From NCBI GenBank assembly GCA_030068075.1, contig CM057835.1, positions 37,251,715 to 37,315,714 of the forward strand: a stretch of DNA of 64,000 nucleotides. Reading direction: 5' to 3'. This stretch comes from Paguma larvata. Lineage: Eukaryota; Chordata; Mammalia; Carnivora; Viverridae. The position numbers and the translations under genes are program-made. Below are positions 57,340 through 64,000 of the stretch, piece by piece. Position 1 is the stretch's first letter. Every line of letters begins with the position of its first letter. The notes under the pieces are model-generated. The model was given only the letters and a program-made list of their open reading frames with translations. It was not told the DNA's origin and searched no databases.

Positions 57340-57370
57340 TCCTTCTTTCTCTCTTTCTTTCTTCTTTTCC
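57037..57370. repeat. Long (CTTT)n/(CCTT)n/(CT)n polypyrimidine microsatellite
   Basis: About 330 bp of pure C and T on the plus strand in compound tetranucleotide blocks: CTTT, CCTT, CCCT, CT, CCTT again and a long CTTT block. The frames of 133 and 151 codons across it are products of the repeat, not genes. Such tracts are highly unstable and can form triplex (H-DNA) when mirror-symmetric. Confidence 0.97.
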
Positions 57371-58556
57371 CTACAGTGTGACTTTTATCCCTGTGACTTA
57401 CTGATTCCATGACTCGAAGCCTGTATCTCCTACTCCCCTTCACTATTTTTCCTATCCTTTCCTCTGGTGACAATACCCTCCTCTGTATTTATAGGTCTAT
57501 TTCTGCTGTTTGTTTGTTATATTTTTTAGATTTCACATATGAGTGAAATCCTATAGTATTTGTCTTTCTTTGTCTGACTTATTTCACTTAGCATAATATC
57601 CTCTACATCCATCCATGTTGTTAGAAATGGCAAAAATCACATCCTTTTTTATGGCTAAATAGTACTTCATTTTATTTATAAACCATGGCTTTTTTTAATC
57701 CATCTATTGACAGACAGTTGGTTGCTTCCATATCCTTCCTGTTATGAATAATGCTTCAAAAAACCTTAAAAGTGCATATATCTTTCTGACTTAGTGTTTT
57801 CATTTTTGGGGGGTAAATAGCCAGTAGTGGAATTACTAGCTCATATAGTATTTCTGTTTTTAATTTTTTGAGGAGCCTCCATACTATTTTCCACAGTGGT
57901 TGCACCAATTTGCGCTCCCACCAATATTGCATGAAGATTATTTTTTTCTCCACATCCATGCCAACATTTGTCATTTCTTGCCTTTTTGTTATTAGCTATT
58001 CTGACCAGGTATAAGGATTAAAGTTGTTGTTGTTGTTGTTGTTTTTGGTGTTGAATTGTTTAAGTTCCTTATGTATTTTGGATATTAATATTTTATTGGA
58101 TATATCATTTGCAAATATCTTCTCCCTTCCAGTTGGTGACCTTTTCGTTTTGTTGATGGTTTTCTTTCACTGTGAAAAAGCTTTCTATTTTGCTGTAGTC
58201 CCAATAGTTCCTTTTTCCTTTTTTTCCCCTTGCCCAAGGAGACACATCTAGAAAAATGTTGCTAAGGCTGACGTTAAAGACATTACTGCCTGTGTTTCTA
58301 GGATTTTTATGGTTTCAGGTCTCACATTTAAGTCTCTTATCCATGTTGAGTTTATTTTCGTGTATGATATAAGAAAGTGGTCCGGTTTCATTCTTTTGTA
58401 TGTAGCTGTCCAGTTTTCCCAGAACCATGTATTGAAGAGACTGTCTTTTCCCCATTGTATATTCTTGCCTCCTTTATTGTAGATTAATTGACCATACAAG
58501 TGGGGGTTTATTTCTGGGTTCTCTGTTCTGTTTCATTGGTCTGTGTGTCTTTTGTT

Positions 58557-58595
<39 letters not shown>

Positions 58596-59035
58596 ACGCG
58601 CGCGCCAGTACCATACTGTTTTGATTTTTATGGTTTTGTAATATATTTTGAAATCTGGGATTGATAGCCCCAGCTTTGATCTTTTTTAAGATTGCTTTTT
58701 CTATTTGGGGTCTTTTATGGTTTCATATAAATTTTAGAATTATTTGTTATATTTCCATGAAAATGCTGTTGGTATTTTAGTAGGGATTGCATTGAATTCG
58801 TAGATTGCTTTGGATAGTATGGAAATTTTAAAATGCTTTAACAATATTAATTCTTCCAGTCTATGAGCATGGAATATATTTACATTTGTTTGTTTCACCA
58901 TCAACTTTTTTCATCACTGTTTTTAGTTTTCAGAGTACAGGTCTTTCACCTCCTCAGTTATTTATTTCTAGGTATTTTATTCTTTTTGGTGTTGTTATAA
59001 ATGGAATTAAAAAAAATTTTTCTTTCTGCTAATTT
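57371..59035 (-). mobile_element. Old L1 3' half, antisense
   Basis: The plus strand gives the complement of an L1 3' UTR (CCTGTGACTTACTGATTCC, ATTTCACATATGAGTGAAAT, CACTTAGCATAATATCC) and then decayed ORF2. Minus-strand frames show [19 protein letters not shown] (57756-57974) and [19 protein letters not shown] (58248-58499). The second is the same motif in which the young L1 has its stop, and it keeps Trp there. A (TG)n/(CG)n run splits it at about 58559-58605. Confidence 0.85.
58559..58605. repeat. (TG)n followed by (CG)n microsatellite
   Basis: About 17 TG dinucleotides followed by CACGCGCGCGCC. Alternating purine-pyrimidine DNA of this kind is Z-DNA prone. Confidence 0.92.
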
Positions 59036-59106
59036 GTTACCCTGTATATTCTTTTTAGTTACCTTGTGTCTTACTACTTCCTCAAGACTCTCTGCTTTAG
59101 TTACAC

Positions 59107-59452
59107 TAAAGAGAACACAACACACTTTCTGTAAAGAGCCAGATGGTAAGTATTTAGACTTTGTGGATAAAAAGTTTTTGTCACGAATATTCAGCTCTGC
59201 CACTGTAACACAGAAACAGCTGTAGACAATAATATAAAGGAACGGGCATAGATGTATTTCCATAAAGCTTTATGAACACTGAAATTTTAATTTCATATAA
59301 TCATCATGTGCTATGAAACACTATTCTTCTTTTGATTTCCCTTCCAAAAATTTACAAATCTAAAAAGCATTTTAGGCTCACAGACTGCATAAGAATATGT
59401 GGCAAATCAGATTTGGACCATGAGCTGTGGTTTGCTGACCCTTGCACTAAGC
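59107..59452. mobile_element. hAT-Charlie non-autonomous fragment (MER58/MER1-like)
   Basis: TTTCTGTAAAGAGCCAGATGG, AGTATTTAGACTTTGTGGA, ATTCAGCTCTGCCACTGTAAC, CAGCTGTAGACAATAATATAA and GTGGTTTGCTGACCCTTGCA follow a well-known hAT-Charlie non-autonomous element. The family choice between closely similar relatives is uncertain. Confidence 0.7.
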
Positions 59453-60837
59453 CATTCTTAGAGGACTAAACATGCTGAGGTATCAGACACATGCTTTTTG
59501 GGTTTTTGTTTGTTTTTGTTTTTGTTTTTTGGGTTTTTTTGCCTGACATGACCCTGTTGTTCAGGCTAGAGAGCTTTAACTTAAGTGGAGCCTAAATAGA
59601 AGTTAAACTTCATCATTATCTCCTGTGAAGAGTTTCCTAATTCTTCTACCCCCAACCAGGAAAAGGTTGGTCACATCTTCTTTTATGTTCTCTGAGTATC
59701 TTGTAGGTACTTCTACTACAATACTTTGCATACATTATTGCAAGTATTTCTTTAATCGTGTGTCTCTACCTTTCAATGAGGGTAATGGTTTCTGTTTTAT
59801 CTATTTTTTTTATTTCTGGCTTCTTGGCACTTTTGTTTTATGAGGTCATCAAGGAAACGAACAGCTGAGAGACAAAGTCCTATTTTGCTGAAAATCATGC
59901 CATGAGCAGAAAAATTTCAATATGTGCAGTGAGAGAAGCACTTTGGTTGGGAATTGAAAATAATCCAAGTGAGAGATAAATTTAGTGACTGGATGAGTGC
60001 TATCTAAGATATAATTGACTAGGATGTACATTAAAATATATACATATTCCTTTTAAATTATAGCAGAAGAAACTTTTGGAAGTTAAAATAAAAACAAAAG
60101 TTCTCTTCAATTGTGCAAAATTAATCAAGTTAGGGCTTTTTGTATCTTGTCTTTTCTTGCATTTTATATTTCATCAAAAATTCGTGGCCAGTTTCTGTAA
60201 TTTACATAAGTAAATGTAAGTAAGAAAGTAAATTCAGCTACTTTGGCCTACAGGTAAATTTTCATGTTAACAATTTAGAAGAGTCATTTCTCATTTTATA
60301 AATAGAGTTTATTTTCAGGAAGTTGACAAGGGAGACAAAAGTCCAGAGACTTTCTATGTTTCTTTTTTATGGAGATGTTTCTCAGTATATAATCTGAAGT
60401 ATAATATATGTAATTATGTATGGAATTGCCGCCTGTCAGGTAGACTGCTACACAATGGTTTGTTTGTAAAAATATGGATGCTCAAGGTGGATACCTGTTA
60501 TACTAGCAAGCAGAGGACTGTGATTAAATGAGTGTCAACTCCATTAAATTATTTATAGATAGGCAAAACATCTGAAAAGTTTTTTCTTGTTAACTACATA
60601 TGTGATGTGATGGTTACATTTTCTTATTATTAATGAGCAGTTTTTTTTCCCCCAAAAATTTTAGTGAAAGAGAGTTTTGGAAAAATGAAATGGATTTTGG
60701 CTGAGTGTAGGAATGGCTGAGGGTGGGGATTAAGATCACAGTGACTTGTTTTGTCACTGTGCAGGTATCATCGGGTATCAGGTATCATCAGATTGATACT
60801 GCCTCAAATAGAGAACTAACTTACAAAATATATTCCT
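59453..60837. other. Unassigned sequence
   Basis: No gene or repeat recognised. A short GTTTTTGTTTTTG run lies near 59503-59530. Confidence 0.5.
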
Positions 60838-60945
60838 CCTTCTAATTTACAAGTTTCCAGAGGGCAAAGAGTGGGTCTTTTTAAAATCCCTTCTCCTCCT
60901 AACCAAATATCTAACATAGTAGCACAAAATCTCATTGTAAAAGTT
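60838..60945 (+). repeat. L2 LINE 3' region
   Basis: TCTAATTTACAAGTTTCCAGAGGGCAAAGAG resembles GTAAGCTCCTTGAGGGCAGGG, followed by AATATCTAACATAGTAGCAC. Given in part; diverged. Confidence 0.55.
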
Positions 60946-62067
60946 GAGTTGGCAGCCCATTGGGGGTGAGAGTTTATGTTCTGAAATTTGCATATAAAGC
61001 GAACATTGAACTTGCGAAATGCTCTTAAAAATATGTGACTAACAAAAAACAGAAGGCAGATATAGCATCTTTCAATAATTCTGGCACAGCTAGTTTTTCC
61101 TACAGCTCTGGAACAAATGAAGTACTTTGCTTGCATTTTAGGGGCCAAATTGAACCCCCTAGAATGCACTCTATATGTTTCTGTGCTGTCAGTATATTTA
61201 ATGTTTATCTTATGGAGTTGAATTTCTCTAACTTAATATTCAATGAATATTCGTTGAATGATTGACTGAGCAAGTTAAAATATTACTTTTTCTAACAGGT
61301 GACATAAAAGAAAAAATCTCTGTAATTTTGTCAATCTTCTCTCTAGTACAAGGAGTATTTATTTACAAGGTCAGTCATGCTCTTTATAAAAAGGGTTGAA
61401 GTATTTGTTTGGAAGCCAAGGTGTTATTCTGCAACTCATGAAAGCTAGGAGCTACAGTCCTCATGAGGTATGACTGTTAATAATAACTACAGATATGACC
61501 TCAGTTCTGCTGGCAGCTTTACAGTTGAGGGGCCACTGAGTGAACGTAATTATTCTGGTAAAACCCCATAGATTATACCTGCCTTATGGGAAAAAGTTAT
61601 ATCTTTGAAATTTTATTATGATGTCCATACCCATCAAGGGTACCAGATTTACACTTGTTAAATTAACTGTGCTTGAAAAATCTGACTTTCTCAGAATCCA
61701 ATGCAATACAGTTGGCATGGTGCCTTTACCAAGAATAGCTTGTTAAGAAGTCCAGAAACATACTCTGAAATCTTAATAGCTACTAAGCTGTTAATTTCTC
61801 TTTGTTATTATTCTGAGATACAGTTTCCAAACTCATTGAGTTTATTAAGAAAGTGATTATCCCAATCTAGGCATTAAAGAAACATGGTTTATTATATTAA
61901 GGGCAAGAGATGAGCAAGACTGGCAGTGAAGCCAAATAGCTCTGGAAAAGTTATTGTTAGGGAAATCAATGGGATTTTTTCCTCCTCATGTAAAATCAGA
62001 AATGAAATCTGAAAAAAAGTTGAAATAAAGACAGTAGTAGGCTAATGATAATTTTAAAAAGAATGTT
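60946..62067. other. Unassigned sequence
   Basis: No gene or repeat recognised with confidence. TTCAATGAATATTCGTTGAATG at 61239-61260 could be an L2-type terminus. Confidence 0.45.
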
Positions 62068-64000
62068 TTACCTTGTTTCCATTGGATACTCTTCCCTGCT
62101 TTGCCAAAGAATAGTTGGTCATACATTTGTGGGTCCATTTCGGGGTTCATTATTCTGTTCTATTGATCTATGTGTTTTTGTGTAAAGAACATACTGTCTT
62201 AATGATTATAGCTTCGTAATACAGCTTAAAGTTCAGAATTGTGATGCCTCCATCTTTGGTTTTCTTTTTCAGCATTACTTTGGCTATTCAGGGTTTTTTT
62301 CTGTTTCCATACAAATTTTAGGATTGTTTGTTCTAGCTCCGTGAAGAAAGCTGGTGTTTTTTCGATTAGGATTGCATTGAATATGTAGATTGCTTTGGGT
62401 AGTATCAACATTTACAATATTTGTTCTTCCATACATGAACATGGAATGTTTGTGTCTTCAATTTCTTTGCATCTTCAATTTGTTTCATAAGCCTTCTATA
62501 GTTTTTAAGCATACAGATCTTTTACTCTTTGGTTAGGTTTATTCCCAGGTATCTTATGGTTTTTGGTGCAATTGTAAATGGGATTGATTCCTTGATTTCT
62601 GTTTCTGCTGCTTGATTATTGGTGGTGTATAGAAATGCAACTGATTTCTGCACCCTGATGTTATATCCTGCAACTTTACTTAATTCACCTGTCAATTCTA
62701 GTGGTGTTTTGGTGGAGTCTTTTGGGTTTTCCGTATAGAGTATCATGTCATCTGCAAAGAGTGAAAGGTTGACTTCTTCCTTGCCATTTTGGATGCTTTT
62801 TATTTCTTTTTGTTGTCTGATTGCTGAGGCTAGGGCTTCCAATACTATGTTGAACAACAGTAATGAGAGTGGAGACCCCTGTTGTGTTTCTGACCTTAGG
62901 GGGAGGATGGTATTAAGGTGGCCCTTTCATATATGGTTTTCATGATGTTGAGTTATGTTCCTTCTACCCCTACTTTCTTGATGGTTTTTATTAAGAAACA
63001 ATGCTGTATTTTGTCAAATGCTTTTTCTGCATCTATTGAAAGGATCGTATAGTTCATATCCTTTCTTTTATTAATGTGGTATATCACAATGATTGATTTG
63101 TAAATATTGAACTAGCCCTGAAGTTCTGGAATAAATCCGATTTGATCATCAAAGACCTACATGTGAGACAGGAAACCATAAAAATCCTACAGGAGAACAC
63201 AGGCAGCAACTTCTTTGACCTTGGCCGCAGCAACTTCTTACGAGGCATATCTCTGGGGGCAAAGAACTAAAAACAAAAATGAGCTATTGGGACCTCATCA
63301 AGATAAAAAGCTTCTGCATGGCAAAGGAAACAGTCAGCAAAACTAAAAGGCAATCGAGAGAATGGGAGAAGATATTTGCAAATGATATATCAGTTAAAGG
63401 GTTAGTATCCAAAATCTATAAAGAACTTATCAAACCCAATACCCAAAAACAATCCAGTGACGAGATGGGCAGAAGACATGAATAGACACTTTTCGAAAGT
63501 GAGATTCAGATGGCTAACAGACACATGAAAAGATGCTCAACATCACTCATCATCAGAAGAATATGAATGAAAACCACATTGAGATAACACCTCACACATG
63601 TCAGAATGGTTAAATTAACAACTCAGGCAACAATGGATGTTGGCAAGGATGTGGAGAAAGAGGAACCCTTTTGCACTATTGGTGGGAGTGCAAACTGGTG
63701 CAGCACTCTGGAGAACAGTATAGATGTTCCTCAAAAAATTAAAAATAGAACTACCCTACAACCCATGCACTGCTAGGTATTTATTTATAGGATACAGAAA
63801 TGCTGATTCAAAGGAGCACATGTACCCCAATGTTTATAGTAGTGCTATTAACAATAGCCTAATTATGGAAAGAGCCCAAATGTCCATCAAATGATGAATG
63901 GATAAGGAGGATGTAGTATATATATGTGTACACACACACACACACACACTGGAATACTACTCAGTAATTAAGAAGAATGAAATCTTGCCATTTGCAACAA
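62068..64000 (+). mobile_element. L1 with 5' inversion (twin priming), running off the window
   Basis: 63148 to the right edge is sense-strand L1: KDLHVRQETIKILQENTGS and [20 protein letters not shown], then the C-terminal Cys/His region and 3' UTR. 62068-63147 is the same ORF2 in opposite orientation. Its minus strand gives [34 protein letters not shown] text, and [19 protein letters not shown]. In ORF2 coordinates of the young L1, the inverted part covers roughly residues 584-949 and the upright part starts near 988, so about 38 codons are missing at the junction. Both parts contain stops. The 3' end and duplication lie outside the window. Confidence 0.88.
63927..63950. repeat. (AC)n microsatellite in L1 3' region
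   Basis: About eleven AC dinucleotides within the L1 3' UTR. Confidence 0.9.

Noticed and set aside
57011..57473. 133- and 151-codon frames of Phe/Leu/Ser or Lys/Glu/Arg repeats
   Set aside because: They are translations of the CTTT/CCTT microsatellite.
1..64000. CRISPR arrays, operons, phage or plasmid signals
   Set aside because: All repeats are eukaryotic transposons or microsatellites; no spaced direct repeats and no bacterial gene organisation.

Overview
This window looks like nuclear DNA from a carnivoran mammal, most likely a cat (Felidae). The main evidence is 22 copies of a tRNA-Lys-derived Can-SINE whose body (A box TGGCTCAGTNGG, B box GTTCGAGCC, then a CT-rich tract and an AATAAATAAA-type tail) matches the felid SINEC_Fc type. 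A young full-length LINE-1 of carnivore type agrees with this. I found no intact host protein-coding gene, no rRNA or tRNA gene and no CRISPR array. The window is AT-rich intergenic or intronic DNA, and nearly everything recognisable is a transposable element or a microsatellite. Repeat family names come from remembered consensus sequences, not from a search.

Layout. 1-10 kb: a nearly complete MLT1-type LTR, a CAT microsatellite, an old sense-strand L1 remnant, a MIR, and much unassigned sequence. 10.1-18.1 kb: an old antisense L1 interrupted by a young 6.6 kb full-length antisense L1 (10314-16916). The young L1 has a perfect 15-bp target-site duplication, a CpG-rich 5' UTR with ~140-bp tandem units, an intact ORF1, and an ORF2 broken by one nonsense codon. 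19-27 kb: a dense Can-SINE cluster with MIR, L2 and MLT1 pieces. 27.7-28 kb: a fragment of a processed pseudogene of the 26S proteasome ATPase PSMC1 beside a G-quadruplex motif. 30-32 kb: a Tc1/mariner-type element carrying a very short L1 insertion, then two SINEs. 34.5-36.4 kb: two tandem SINE pairs, one with three copies of its target site. 39.6-41.4 kb: a repeat-poor TAAT-rich stretch. 43.4-46.5 kb: an old hAT-Charlie transposon with transposase remnants, split by two SINEs and an MLT1 LTR. 47.4-48.2 kb: an old LTR-like repeat. 51.7-53 kb: an old L1M-like noncoding piece. 55.9-59.5 kb: L2, a ~330-bp CTTT/CCTT tract, an old antisense L1 and an hAT fragment. 62.07 kb to the right edge: an L1 with its 5' part inverted, the usual twin-priming structure.

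The elements do not form a pathway. They record successive insertions: L2 and MIR oldest, then hAT, Tc/mariner, MaLR LTRs and old L1s, then Can-SINEs and finally the young L1. The L1 machinery (ORF1p plus the ORF2p endonuclease and reverse transcriptase) explains the SINE insertions, the processed pseudogene and the truncated or inverted L1 copies by target-primed reverse transcription. I saw no convincing previously undescribed biological system. The most informative objects are the near-intact L1, its promoter, and the nested insertion structures.
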